Of a DNA stretch of 44,865 bases, positions 24,562 through 33,486 are shown piece by piece. How positions within the stretch are numbered: the first letter of the stretch is position 1; each line of letters begins with the position of its first letter. The notes below the pieces were generated by a model. The model did no database searches and was not told the origin of the DNA. It saw nothing but the letters and a program-made list of their open reading frames with translations. Position numbers and translations under genes: made by a program. This DNA comes from an uncultured Lachnospiraceae bacterium (GTDB lineage: Bacteria; Bacillota; Clostridia; Lachnospirales; Lachnospiraceae): assembly GCA_910583835.1 (NCBI GenBank), contig CAJTYM010000036.1, forward strand, positions 1 through 44,865, written 5' to 3'.

Positions 24562-25656
24562 TGAAATTTTAATCTGCTGCGGGCAGACTGCCTCACAGCT
24601 TCGGCAGCCCACACAGGCGCCTGGTTTCTTTTCCTCCGGCATTGCCATCAACGCCATAGGGGCGATAAACCCGCCTTCCGTATAGCTGTGTTCGTTGTAA
24701 AGACCCAGCAGGGAAGGGATATCAAGCCCCTGCGGGCAATGGCTCACACAGTAATGGCACGCGGTACAGGGAACCGTCTTTGTCTTCAGCATATCTCCCG
24801 CAATCTCCTGCAATCTGTCAAACTCTTGCTGATTTAAGGGTTCCTCGCTGGCAAATATCTGTATATTCTGTTTCAGCTGTTCAAAATCTGACATGCCGGA
24901 CAACGTCACCACTACTTCCGGCAGAGACTGCAGGAAACGGAACGCCAACCCGGCGGCACTCTCCCCAGGGCGAAGTTCCTTTATCTTTTCCACTTCCTCC
25001 TGCTGCAGGTTGCACAGCCTTCCGCCGCGCAGCGGCTCCATAACCCACACCGGAATCTTGTATTCCGAGAGCAGTTCCACTTTTGCCTTGGCGTCCTGGA
25101 ACGACCAGTCCAGCCAGTTCAGCTGAATCTGGCAGAACTCCATATGCTCTCCATACGCTTCCAGGAAACGCTTCATCACCTCGCAGCTGCCATGTGCGGA
25201 AAATCCCAGATGACGGATACGTCCGTTCTTTTTCTGCTCCATCAGATACTCAAAAATATGGTACTTCTCATCGAGGTACGCGTCTATGTTCATCTCGCAG
25301 ACATTGTGGAACAAATAAAAATCGAAATAACCCACCCCGCATTTCTCAAGCTGCCGCTCAAAAATCTCCTCCACCTTATCCATGTTAGAAAGGTCGTAGC
25401 CTGGAAACTTTGTGGCAAGATAATAGTTCTCACGCGGATAACGGTTCAGCGCCCTGCCCATGACAAGTTCCGAATTGCCGCTGTGATACCCCCAAGCCGT
25501 ATCGTAATAGTTGATGCCCTGTTCCATGGCATAAGCAACCATCTCCGCTGTTTTGACCTCATCGATATCCGCATCATTTCCGTTTACTACCGGCAGGCGC
25601 ATTGCCCCCATGCCCAATGCAGATAATTTTAAATCCTGAAATTCCTTGTAAACCAT
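24526..25656 (-). CDS. Aldo/keto reductase with C-terminal 2x[4Fe-4S] ferredoxin domain
   Basis: A 376-residue protein. The aldo/keto reductase barrel shows GMGAMRLPVVNG, INYYDTAWGYHSGNSE with the catalytic Asp and Tyr, YLATKFPGY with the Lys, and IRHLGFSAHGS with the His. A C-terminal domain carries two cluster motifs, CTACHYCVSHCP and CVGCRSCEAVCP. This fusion is common in anaerobes and may couple carbonyl reduction to ferredoxin electrons. The ATG at 25656 has AAAGGAGAGG upstream; a longer frame to 25788 overlaps the preceding gene. It lies 37 bp after the second GTPase gene. The substrate is unknown. Confidence 0.92.
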   Translation of the reverse strand: MVYKEFQDLKLSALGMGAMRLPVVNGNDADIDEVKTAEMVAYAMEQGINYYDTAWGYHSGNSELVMGRALNRYPRENYYLATKFPGYDLSNMDKVEEIFERQLEKCGVGYFDFYLFHNVCEMNIDAYLDEKYHIFEYLMEQKKNGRIRHLGFSAHGSCEVMKRFLEAYGEHMEFCQIQLNWLDWSFQDAKAKVELLSEYKIPVWVMEPLRGGRLCNLQQEEVEKIKELRPGESAAGLAFRFLQSLPEVVVTLSGMSDFEQLKQNIQIFASEEPLNQQEFDRLQEIAGDMLKTKTVPCTACHYCVSHCPQGLDIPSLLGLYNEHSYTEGGFIAPMALMAMPEEKKPGACVGCRSCEAVCPQQIKISEAMADFVSRMQ

Positions 25657-25693
25657 AACTTTCCCTCTCCTTTCGCAATTGCCTATAAACCTA

Positions 25694-26641
25694 TCAGCTG
25701 AAATAGACCAGCTCATCCTCCGGTTTTTCTGCCGGCTGCACATCCAGGGCATACAGGACCGGACCCTTGCCCTTATATTCCAGCGCAAACTCGTGTTTCA
25801 TCTCCGCCGTGACCGTGACCCAGGACTTGTGCGCAACCTCTGCCGCCTTGTTATATTTACATTTAAAGCCGATAAACGTAATGTCGTCCACGCAGCAGGT
25901 CATGGCAAAGCGCCCGGGAATCATGACCTCTTTCTTCATTTTCTCAGGACGGTAAACAAGCGCCAGGAAACGCACCTTTTTGCCCTCATATTTCCTGGGA
26001 TCGTCTAAGGCGTCCATATACCAGATGCCATAATCCATATCTGTGATATCTATGATGTCCTGGTTTAAGTCATAAGGAAGCTCTTCCATATCATTTTCAT
26101 CCATCGTGCCGTCTTCCCGCTCGTAGGCAATCTGCGCCTTGCGGTTCAGTGCCTTGATGGCGCGGCGGAACTTGCCCTTGGGCGTATCGTCATTGCAGCG
26201 GTTGATTATCACCACATCCGCCGCAAAGAGCTGTTCCATAATCATCGCGCGCATATTTGTCAGGTACATCTCAAACGTAGTGGCGTCCACCGTGGCAAGC
26301 GACTGCACCAATACCCAATCCCGCGGTAAATCCATTTCCAGAAATGTCGCCATCTGCCAGGTCCCATTGTATTCCACAAACACCTGGTCCGGCTGGTACG
26401 CAAGCTGCAGTTCCTTTAATTTGGCAGAAGTGAACGCTTCTTCCTCCTCAATCATCACCATCACAGCATTTGCTTTCTCAAGCTCGGATTCTTCAAATTC
26501 CACTTCCCCATCTTCACAGAGAATCAGCAGCGTCCTGCCGCCCTCGCCAAAATCTTCCTCTATCAAAGTCTCCCGGATTAGGGAGCTCTTGCCGCTGTCC
26601 ATAAAACCGGAAAACAAATATACCGGAATCTCCATATCCAT
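25694..26641 (-). CDS. P-loop GTPase (G3E-like) fused to a DUF1980-like C-terminal domain
   Basis: A 315-residue protein. The P-loop is LFSGFMDSGKSSLIRETL near the N-terminus, of CobW/G3E style but without the CxCC motif of its neighbour. VIINRCN provides an NKxD-like base-recognition segment. The last 110 residues (KYEGKKVRFLALVY, RFAMTCCVDDITFIG, SWVTVTAEM, PVLYALDVQPA) resemble the DUF1980/YcgQ domain of TIGR03943 proteins, which normally sit beside a YcgR-like permease and are linked to metal transport. No permease is in this window. The ATG at 26641 has AAAGG about ten bases upstream; an ATG at 26635 is also possible. It follows the His-rich CobW gene by 61 bp. The metal role is inferred. 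Confidence 0.75.
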   Translation of the reverse strand: MDMEIPVYLFSGFMDSGKSSLIRETLIEEDFGEGGRTLLILCEDGEVEFEESELEKANAVMVMIEEEEAFTSAKLKELQLAYQPDQVFVEYNGTWQMATFLEMDLPRDWVLVQSLATVDATTFEMYLTNMRAMIMEQLFAADVVIINRCNDDTPKGKFRRAIKALNRKAQIAYEREDGTMDENDMEELPYDLNQDIIDITDMDYGIWYMDALDDPRKYEGKKVRFLALVYRPEKMKKEVMIPGRFAMTCCVDDITFIGFKCKYNKAAEVAHKSWVTVTAEMKHEFALEYKGKGPVLYALDVQPAEKPEDELVYFS

Positions 26642-26702
26642 ATGACCACAACCTTTCTCTTCCCATGGGAACCAATCCTCAAAATATCCATCTTTCCAAC
26701 CA

Positions 26703-27851
26703 TCAGAGCCCAAACAGTTCCATCAGCTTCCCTTCTTCCACATCCGTACCGATAACACAGAGACGCCCGGTGTAATCTGCCTCTCCGGTCCTCAGTTCAT
26801 ACTCGCCGTCCACCATATCAAAGTAAATCCATGTGCCGTCCTTACAGGGCACGATGCCTTTGGCACGCAGTATTGTCCCATAATCATTGGTATCGCAAAA
26901 TGCTTTCAGCGCATGTTCAATCGTCTCCCGCTCAAACACATGGGGCGTCTCCTTCCCCCAGCTAGTGAAGATTTCGTCTGCATGGTGGTGGTCATGTCCA
27001 TGATGATGCTCATGGTCGTGGCAGCCGCAGGTGCAGTCCTCTCCATGCTCATGATGATGCTCATGCTCTCCATGCTCATGGTGGTGCTCATGCTCTCCGT
27101 GCTCGTGATGATGCTCGTGCTCATGCTCTCCATGCTCATGATGATGCTCATGCTCGCCGTGCTCGTGATGATGCTCGTGCTCATGGTGGTGCTCATGCTC
27201 TCCATGCTCATGGTGATGGTGCTCATGCTCCTCCAGCAGTTCCTCTTCCATCGTTTTCTGCTGCTCAATCACTTTGTAAATCTGCTTGCCGTCAATATCA
27301 TCCCACGGCGTTGTGATGATTGCCGCCTGGGGATTCTTCTCCCGGATTGCCGCTGCCACAAGCTCTGTCTGCTCCGGCTTCACGTTCTGGGTACGGCTCA
27401 GCACCACCACGGTTGCATATTCTATCTGGTTATTGAAGAACTCGCCAAACGCTTTCATCTGTTTGGTGGCCTTCGGTGTGTTGACCACAGTAATCCTGCC
27501 GTTTAATTTTACCTCATTTTCTGCTTCCACTTCCTGCACGGATTTCATGACGTCTGAGAGTTTTCCCACACCGGAGGGCTCAATCAAGATGCGGTCTGGA
27601 TGAAAACGCTCCATCACTTCCCGCAGGTTTTTACCAAAATCGCCCACCAGCGAACAGCAGATACAGCCGGAATTGAGTTCGCTGATTTCAATTCCCGAAT
27701 CTTTCAGAAAACCGCCGTCAATGCCAATCTCCCCAAATTCGTTCTCAATCAGCACAATCTTCTCTCCCTGAAAGACATCCTCCAACATCTTCTTGATAAA
27801 CGTTGTCTTTCCTGCACCTAAAAATCCTGAAATAATATCAATCTTTGTCAT
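26703..27851 (-). CDS. CobW/COG0523 GTPase metallochaperone with a His-rich insert
   Basis: A 382-residue G3E GTPase. It has the P-loop ISGFLGAGKTTFIKK, a Glu-rich switch segment ENEFGEIGIDG, the metal-binding motif GCICCSL and ILIEPSGVGK. Between about residues 208 and 295 lies an extraordinary His/Glu tract made of EHHHEHGEHEH-type repeats with one CTCGC knot, then a CobW C-terminal domain (DGTWIYFDMVDGEYELR). COG0523 proteins deliver or store zinc, cobalt or other metals, and His-rich loops are usual but seldom this long. The ATG has AAGGAGG upstream and overlaps the DUF2156 gene by four bases. A zinc or nickel role is inferred. Confidence 0.93.
   Translation of the reverse strand: MTKIDIISGFLGAGKTTFIKKMLEDVFQGEKIVLIENEFGEIGIDGGFLKDSGIEISELNSGCICCSLVGDFGKNLREVMERFHPDRILIEPSGVGKLSDVMKSVQEVEAENEVKLNGRITVVNTPKATKQMKAFGEFFNNQIEYATVVVLSRTQNVKPEQTELVAAAIREKNPQAAIITTPWDDIDGKQIYKVIEQQKTMEEELLEEHEHHHHEHGEHEHHHEHEHHHEHGEHEHHHEHGEHEHEHHHEHGEHEHHHEHGEHEHHHEHGEDCTCGCHDHEHHHGHDHHHADEIFTSWGKETPHVFERETIEHALKAFCDTNDYGTILRAKGIVPCKDGTWIYFDMVDGEYELRTGEADYTGRLCVIGTDVEEGKLMELFGL
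26981..27228. repeat. Coding tandem repeat specifying the His/Glu tract
   Basis: Short CAT/CTC-rich units such as GCTCATGCTCTCCATGCTCA recur with small variations across about 250 bp of the CobW gene. The repeat stays in frame and encodes EHHHEHGEH-type units, so it is expected to change length by slippage without breaking the protein. It is not a CRISPR: there are no distinct spacers. Confidence 0.85.
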
Positions 27852-28765
27852 GTCTCATTCCTCCTTAATGTCACAATTCCTTTTTCCACCATAAATGCCG
27901 GATGGTAAGACAGCTTCGCCTTGCGAAGCCCTTCTGCGCCGGTATCCTCCTCGCGGTTTACATACTGGTATCCCGCTGCCGCGTGCTCTGCAAACTGCTG
28001 ATTAATCATCGGATATGCACCCTGAATCTCTGCAAACGCTTTCTCGATGTGGACGACAAAGGTATCCGGGTTCAATGGCTCTCCAATGGTAAACGCAATG
28101 ACTTCGCCATCCGGTCTGGTACGCAGCAGCCCGCCCTGCAGCTGCAGTTCGTCCAGCAGGCGCAGGGCATTCAAGGTCACGCACATCTCATCCCGCTTCT
28201 CCACATCATACTCACACTGCATCTCCTCCCGCCATTTCAACGCCATCTGAAAACAGTCCTCCACATTTTCAGAAGTGATTGGCTCGTAAACCCAATCGGG
28301 ATTGCCCTCCTTAAAGCGGTTGATATGGTTGCGTTTGCCGTGAAGTTTCTTGCCGGCAAGGCTTATCAGCTTCTCGGTCTCATAGACGTAATCCGCTGCA
28401 TCCCGATTATAAGCAATTTCAAGCTTTCCGGGATACCACTGCTCCAACAGGGCAAACTCTTTCTCCTGGACCAAATGCATATGGAAATCTGCCTGCTGCT
28501 GTTCAAACCACGCAAACAGCGCCTCCAGCGCTTTCGGTATCTGCCCAGGCTCCCCAATGGGAAAGGTGATGCTCGGCTCTCCATTTTCCTGAAATCCGCA
28601 GAACACCAAGGTATCCTCCACAATTGCAAATTCCGTACGGTACTTCCTGCTCCACAGATAAATATTGGCAAAAACCAAATCGCAGCTGCGGTATGGTTTC
28701 TGTTTTAAATAACTGCAGAGCAGCTCTCGGTCTTCCAACTCAATTTTACGAAACGTTATCTCCAT
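27848..28765 (-). CDS. DUF2156 family protein (phosphatidylglycerol lysyltransferase C-terminal-like)
   Basis: A 305-residue soluble protein without membrane spans. RSCDLVFANIYLWSRKY opens it, and KLHGKRNHINRFKEGNPDW and EMQCEYDVEKRDEMCVTLNA with VVHIEKAFAEIQGAYPMINQ follow, the arrangement of the GNAT-like DUF2156 domain found at the C-terminus of MprF. Stand-alone versions lack the flippase part of MprF and may transfer amino acids from aminoacyl-tRNA to another acceptor; the acceptor is unknown. The gene lies 23 bp after the ABC exporter and overlaps the CobW gene by four bases (ATGA), so it belongs to the same transcript. Confidence 0.85.
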   Translation of the reverse strand: MEITFRKIELEDRELLCSYLKQKPYRSCDLVFANIYLWSRKYRTEFAIVEDTLVFCGFQENGEPSITFPIGEPGQIPKALEALFAWFEQQQADFHMHLVQEKEFALLEQWYPGKLEIAYNRDAADYVYETEKLISLAGKKLHGKRNHINRFKEGNPDWVYEPITSENVEDCFQMALKWREEMQCEYDVEKRDEMCVTLNALRLLDELQLQGGLLRTRPDGEVIAFTIGEPLNPDTFVVHIEKAFAEIQGAYPMINQQFAEHAAAGYQYVNREEDTGAEGLRKAKLSYHPAFMVEKGIVTLRRNET

Positions 28766-28788
28766 AAATCTTTTTATCTCCTATTCTG

Positions 28789-30516
28789 TCACTGCAAGCT
28801 GTATAGCTTGGCATAAATGCCGTTTTTCTTTAACAATTCCTCATGTGTGCCCTCTTCCTCAATGCCCAGGTCCGTCAGCACCAATATCTTGTGCGCATTG
28901 CGGATGGTCGACAGCCTGTGGGCAATCACGAACGTCGTGCGGTTCCTCGCCAGCTTCTCCAAAGATTCCTGCACTACTTTCTCGCTCTCATTATCTAATG
29001 ACGAAGTGGCTTCATCAAATATAAGTATGGGCGGATTTTTCAAAAATACCCTGGCAATGGACAATCTCTGCTTTTGCCCGCCCGACAGTTTGACGCCGCG
29101 CTGCCCGATATCCGTATCATAGCCGTCTGGCAGCGACATGATAAATTCATGGGCGTTGGCATTCTTCGCTGCCTCAATAATCTCCTCCCGGGAAGCATCC
29201 GGCTTTCCGTAACGGATATTGTCAAGCACGGTCCCTACAAACAGGTAAACATCCTGCTGCACGATGCCAATCTGGCTGCGCAGGCTCTTTAAGGCAATCT
29301 TGCGCACATCCATGCCGTCAATCTTAACCGCCCCTTCCGTCACATCGTAAAACCGCGGAATCAAATTGCAGAGCGTACTTTTGCCAGCGCCGGATGAACC
29401 CACAAGCGCAACGTAATCGCCCGCTTCCACCTCCAGGTTGATATGCTGCAGTACCGTCTCTGTATTTTCCTCATAATGGAACGATACATCTTCAAAAGAA
29501 ATATCCCCCTTCACTTCTGTAAGGTCCACTGCCTCCGGCAAATCCTCAATATCAGGCAGCACCGCCATCATTTCCCGGAACCTCTCATAACCAGTATACC
29601 CATTCTGGAACTGCTCCGTAAAATTAATCAGTTTTTTCACCGGCTCCGTAAACGTATTGATATAGAGGAGGAAAGTCACAAGGTCCGCCACATCCACCTG
29701 CCCCTCCATAATCATTGCCGCTCCGGCAATCAGCACGGCAATGGTAATCAGCGTAGTCAGCGCATTCAGCCCGGAATGGTACCCCGCCATATAGAAATAA
29801 CTGTTCTTCTTTGCTGCCAGGAATCCCCGGTTGCCCTCTGCAAATTTATCCAGCTCCATATCCTCATTGGCAAACGATTTCACCACGCGGATACCGGAGA
29901 GGTTATCCTCAATCTGGCTGTTGACGTCAGCAATCTTCTCGCGGTTGCGCTTGAATGCACGCTTCATCCTGGTATTGAAATAAGCGGCATACAAGAGCAT
30001 CACCGGCACGAATGCAAAGGCAATCAGCGTCAGCCTGGCATCAATCTGGATTAAAATGACAAAAGACCCGATGATCTTGATTAAGGAAATCAACAAATCT
30101 TCCGGTCCATGGTGCAGGAGCTCACTGATGTCAAACAAATCGCTGGTAATGCGGGACAGGAGCTGCCCTACTTTCTGATTGTTAAAAAAAGAAAAAGACA
30201 GCCTCTGGTAATGGGCAAAAATTTCTGCCCGCATATCAAACTCAATCTTAGCCCCCATGACATGTCCAAAATTCGTTATAAAATAATTGCAGATAAATTC
30301 TACCACAACCAGTGCCAGCATTATCATTCCCAGCGATGTGATTTTATCAAGCGCTTCCCCGGATTCCAATGCCAGCACTTCATTTGTGATATAACGCACA
30401 ATCAGCGGTATCACAAGCGTCACTGCCGCCCCTAAAATGGCGAAAAACATATCTGCAAGAAACAATGGCATGTATGGTCTGTAATACGATGCCAGCTTCT
30501 TCAAAGTCTGTCTCAT
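28789..30516 (-). CDS. ABC exporter, fused permease and ATPase (MsbA/MDR-like)
   Basis: A 575-residue half-transporter expected to work as a homodimer. Six membrane segments fill the first 310 residues, starting with LFLADMFFAILGAAVTLVIP. The ATPase has Walker A GSSGAGKST, Q-loop QIGIVQQDVYLF, signature LSGGQKQRLSIAR, Walker B ILIFDEATSSLD and H-loop VIAHRLST. The substrate (lipid, peptide or drug) cannot be told. It begins seven bases after the EAL gene with no good Shine-Dalgarno sequence, so coupling to the upstream gene is likely. The DUF2156 gene follows after 23 bp. Confidence 0.94.
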   Translation of the reverse strand: MRQTLKKLASYYRPYMPLFLADMFFAILGAAVTLVIPLIVRYITNEVLALESGEALDKITSLGMIMLALVVVEFICNYFITNFGHVMGAKIEFDMRAEIFAHYQRLSFSFFNNQKVGQLLSRITSDLFDISELLHHGPEDLLISLIKIIGSFVILIQIDARLTLIAFAFVPVMLLYAAYFNTRMKRAFKRNREKIADVNSQIEDNLSGIRVVKSFANEDMELDKFAEGNRGFLAAKKNSYFYMAGYHSGLNALTTLITIAVLIAGAAMIMEGQVDVADLVTFLLYINTFTEPVKKLINFTEQFQNGYTGYERFREMMAVLPDIEDLPEAVDLTEVKGDISFEDVSFHYEENTETVLQHINLEVEAGDYVALVGSSGAGKSTLCNLIPRFYDVTEGAVKIDGMDVRKIALKSLRSQIGIVQQDVYLFVGTVLDNIRYGKPDASREEIIEAAKNANAHEFIMSLPDGYDTDIGQRGVKLSGGQKQRLSIARVFLKNPPILIFDEATSSLDNESEKVVQESLEKLARNRTTFVIAHRLSTIRNAHKILVLTDLGIEEEGTHEELLKKNGIYAKLYSLQ

Positions 30517-30523
30517 AATACCA

Positions 30524-32197
30524 TTAACTGCTTATCTCTGACAGCTTCTGCTCAAATTCCGTAACCGCCAGCGGACGGTCGAAATAAAAGCCCTGTGCCA
30601 GATAACAGTTGCTCTCCTTTAATAGTTTAATCTGTTCTACGTTCTCTACACCTTCAACGATGCATTCAATCTCCATATCCTGCGCCAAGGCAATCAGATG
30701 GCGGAACATCACGCGTTTCTGCCTGTCATCGTCAGAATTATCGGGCAGAAAGCTCTTGTCAATCTTGAGCACATTCCATGGCAGCTCCCGAATCAGGTTC
30801 ATGGAGGAATACCCGGTGCCAAAGTCATCCACAGACGTGCTGAATCCATGTTCACGCAGCCCGGAAACCAAAGATTTAAGGTGCGTATATTCCACATCCG
30901 TGCCCGTCTCTGTCAGTTCAATCTCTATATACTTGTGGGGCACTTCATATTTATCCACGATAGCCAGAATATTATCCAAAAGGTCCAAATCCCCCATGTG
31001 GACGCGCGACAGGTTCACGGAGACCGTCACCACCTCTTTGCCCTCGTCCAGCCATCTGCGGATATCCCGGCAGACGTGCTCCAGCATATAGAAATCCAAC
31101 AGACAGATGAGTTTGCTCTTCTCCAAAATTGGTATAAATTCCCCTGGCGCAATCATTTTGCCATTCTGGAACCAACGGCATAACGCCTCAGCGCCGACCA
31201 GATTATAACTCTTTAATTGGATTTTGGGCTGATAATAGACCTGGAATTCTTCTCTCTCCAAGGCTTCCGGCAGGTTTGCCTCAATCATCTTGCCCACACG
31301 GATGCCCTGCATCAATTCCGCGTCAAAAAATGCATACTCTGTCTTGCGCACATTCCGCGCCATGTTGATTGCCGTGCCCAAGCACTCCACAATACTGGCA
31401 GCGCTGTCGCAGTTGGCAGGTATCATATAGTATCCGGCATTGGTTGAAACCCAGACACGCTTGCCCTGTTTCTCGTCATAGACAATGCCAGAACCCTTTA
31501 AATATTCCATGACCATTTTCAGATTGGTCTTAAAAAACAGCACCACAAAATTATCGCCGCTGACCCGGCAGACCATCTCCTGACTGCTGAGCTTTTCCTG
31601 AAACTGCCGGATGAATTTGCCCAGCACACGGCTCCCGCGTTCCCGCCCAATCTGCTGGTTAATCACAGAAAAATGACGCATATTGAACTGGCATGCCGCA
31701 TACTTGCCTATCTCCCCCTGGGAAATAATATGGTTGGTATTCTTCATAAACCATGCCATATTGTACATGCCAAGTTCCCGGTCACGGAACGTCAGTCTTT
31801 CTACCATCTGCTGCATACGGGTGCGGGCGTTAAATGTGAGGAGGACTTTTAAAAACACCTGTATCTTCTCCTGCTCGGTCTCGTCCCATTCCGGTTCTCC
31901 CGCAGTGGGATAAATGCCATACTTCATGAGGTTGCCCTCCTCTGTCCACTCCTCATACAGCATTCCCCGCTGTGTATCGCACTCCCCATTGTGGTAAAAT
32001 ACAGCACGGCCGCCCCATTTCTGTTCCTCATAGCCCAGGTTTTCATAAAAATCTGCTTCTACCTTGGCAATCCTCAGCACCCGGCATAAACCGTCCATCG
32101 CCCCTTGGGTATCCGGATTAATCAAATCCGGAATCTTTTCCATCTGCACAATGAACTTATCCAATTCCAGCGCATATTCTTTAATATCAAATGCCAT
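30524..32197 (-). CDS. EAL-domain cyclic-di-GMP phosphodiesterase with a degenerate GGDEF domain
   Basis: A 557-residue cytosolic protein. The N-terminal 150 residues are of unknown type. A GGDEF fold follows, but its active-site loop reads CRVSGDNFVVLF (SGDNF in place of GGDEF), so it is probably inactive as a cyclase. The EAL domain appears intact: YYQPKIQLKSYNLVGAEALC, VSVNLSRVHMGD, EIELTETGTD, VDDFGTGYSS, LKIDKSFL, CIVEGVENVEQ and the final AQGFYFDRP. It likely degrades cyclic-di-GMP. The ATG at 32197 has a GGGGGA ribosome site and overlaps the end of the PocR sensor gene by 11 bp, which suggests that the two products act together. Confidence 0.9.
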   Translation of the reverse strand: MAFDIKEYALELDKFIVQMEKIPDLINPDTQGAMDGLCRVLRIAKVEADFYENLGYEEQKWGGRAVFYHNGECDTQRGMLYEEWTEEGNLMKYGIYPTAGEPEWDETEQEKIQVFLKVLLTFNARTRMQQMVERLTFRDRELGMYNMAWFMKNTNHIISQGEIGKYAACQFNMRHFSVINQQIGRERGSRVLGKFIRQFQEKLSSQEMVCRVSGDNFVVLFFKTNLKMVMEYLKGSGIVYDEKQGKRVWVSTNAGYYMIPANCDSAASIVECLGTAINMARNVRKTEYAFFDAELMQGIRVGKMIEANLPEALEREEFQVYYQPKIQLKSYNLVGAEALCRWFQNGKMIAPGEFIPILEKSKLICLLDFYMLEHVCRDIRRWLDEGKEVVTVSVNLSRVHMGDLDLLDNILAIVDKYEVPHKYIEIELTETGTDVEYTHLKSLVSGLREHGFSTSVDDFGTGYSSMNLIRELPWNVLKIDKSFLPDNSDDDRQKRVMFRHLIALAQDMEIECIVEGVENVEQIKLLKESNCYLAQGFYFDRPLAVTEFEQKLSEISS

Positions 32198-33458
32198 GAG
32201 CAGTTCCCCCTTTAACTTCAAGCTGTGGCAGGCTTACCATAAATACCGTCCCTCCCTCGGGCTTATCCTTCACCTCGAAATTCCCCGACATATGCCGGAT
32301 AAGAAAACTCACGATCGAAAGCCCCAGCTCTGGCCTGCCTTCCCATTCCATCTCCTGTACGCTGCCTTTTTCTATGTATTCCTGTATCTTTTTCACCTGT
32401 TCATCTGGCAGTTCCATCACAGAATCTTCAATGGAAATGCTCAGCATAACCGCATAAGATACTTTCCTGCTCTTCACCCGAACCGTTATCTTGCCGCCAT
32501 TGTTGCTGCTTATGCAGTTGAACAGCAATTTGCTGATTACCTGGCCAATCCGCCCGGCATCCCCAAGCATGAATTCCGGCACCTCGTCCTCTACCTGGAT
32601 GTCAATTTCCTTGTCATTATCCCCGTAATGGCTTGTGACATTTTGCACGACCTCCTCCATAAGTACACGGATACGGTAATTATTCTCGCTCAGCTCTACC
32701 TTGCCATCCGACATCTTTATGTACTCTACAGCATCCTCCACCATCGTATAGACTTCTGTCCCCTGTTTGAGCAGCGACCTCAGGTTGTCCGCTGCCGGGC
32801 TGTCCACCTGCTCAATCAGATTCCCGGCATGGTCCATCCATTCTTCCATATTCTGTTTCATATGGAGGCTGAGATTCATCACGAAATCTGACTGTGAGCG
32901 CGCTGCCCGCTCCGCCTTGCGATAATCCTGGATAACAAGATAACTGTGGTAGGCAATTGCCGACAGCGCCTCGGTAATTTTGGAGAGAAAGACTGCCGCT
33001 TCCTCCACTGCTTTCTGCTCCATAAGTTTTGTTTTCTGGATGGCGCTGACATAAGCTTCCGGGTCAATCTCCATCTCCTGCGCTTTCCTGCGCATCTTCT
33101 CCATATCCAATTCTGATGTACGCACCTGACCTCCGATAAAACTTCCCAGAACCTTATTCCCCACCATAATCGGGGCTGCGTAATCCGTAAGCCCCGCATG
33201 GCATTGGTAAACGGAAATCTGTCCCGAGCGCAGCGCCATAAACGCTCCATCCCGGTCGCATGCCTCACACCTTCTGCTGCCTGAAGCCGATTTTCTTACC
33301 AGCTTCTGGCAGAAATCTGTAAAACCGCTTCCTTTTGTCAGCGGAACCCCCTCCGCATCCGTAATCAACGCTGCCATTCCCGTATATTTGGAAAACCCAT
33401 CCTGAATTTTCTGCAGGATATTTACGTCAATCAGCTCCAGTAAATATACATTCTCCAT
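32187..33458 (-). CDS. PocR-domain sensor with a degenerate histidine-kinase-like module
   Basis: A 423-residue protein with no membrane segment. Residues about 10-165 form a PocR ligand-binding domain: TDAEGVPLTKGSGFTDFC, SRRCEACDRDGAF, VYQCHAGLTDYAAPI and LGSFIGGQV. PocR domains bind small hydrocarbon-derived ligands such as 1,3-propanediol. The rest resembles a kinase, but the phosphoacceptor region reads FVMNLSLHMKQNMEEW and the ATP lid glycines of the expected DxGxG are missing (SIEDSVMELPDEQ), although RPELGLSIVSFLI survives. It may be a non-catalytic relay. The start at 33458 has GGAGGG upstream. It lies 28 bp after trpS and overlaps the EAL gene. Confidence 0.85.
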   Translation of the reverse strand: MENVYLLELIDVNILQKIQDGFSKYTGMAALITDAEGVPLTKGSGFTDFCQKLVRKSASGSRRCEACDRDGAFMALRSGQISVYQCHAGLTDYAAPIMVGNKVLGSFIGGQVRTSELDMEKMRRKAQEMEIDPEAYVSAIQKTKLMEQKAVEEAAVFLSKITEALSAIAYHSYLVIQDYRKAERAARSQSDFVMNLSLHMKQNMEEWMDHAGNLIEQVDSPAADNLRSLLKQGTEVYTMVEDAVEYIKMSDGKVELSENNYRIRVLMEEVVQNVTSHYGDNDKEIDIQVEDEVPEFMLGDAGRIGQVISKLLFNCISSNNGGKITVRVKSRKVSYAVMLSISIEDSVMELPDEQVKKIQEYIEKGSVQEMEWEGRPELGLSIVSFLIRHMSGNFEVKDKPEGGTVFMVSLPQLEVKGGTAHGI

Positions 33459-33486
33459 ATCCCACACCCTCCGCTAACTGTATCTT

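Noticed and set aside
26981..27228. Regular short repeats resembling a CRISPR array
   Set aside because: They are in frame, encode His/Glu repeats inside the CobW gene and have no unique spacers; no cas genes are present.
27902..28708. Long plus-strand frame of 268 codons opposite the DUF2156 gene
   Set aside because: Antisense shadow: no ribosome site and no domain, while the minus-strand frame carries conserved motifs.
30524..32197. Active diguanylate cyclase
   Set aside because: The signature loop is SGDNF, which lacks the residues needed for catalysis; only the EAL part looks functional.
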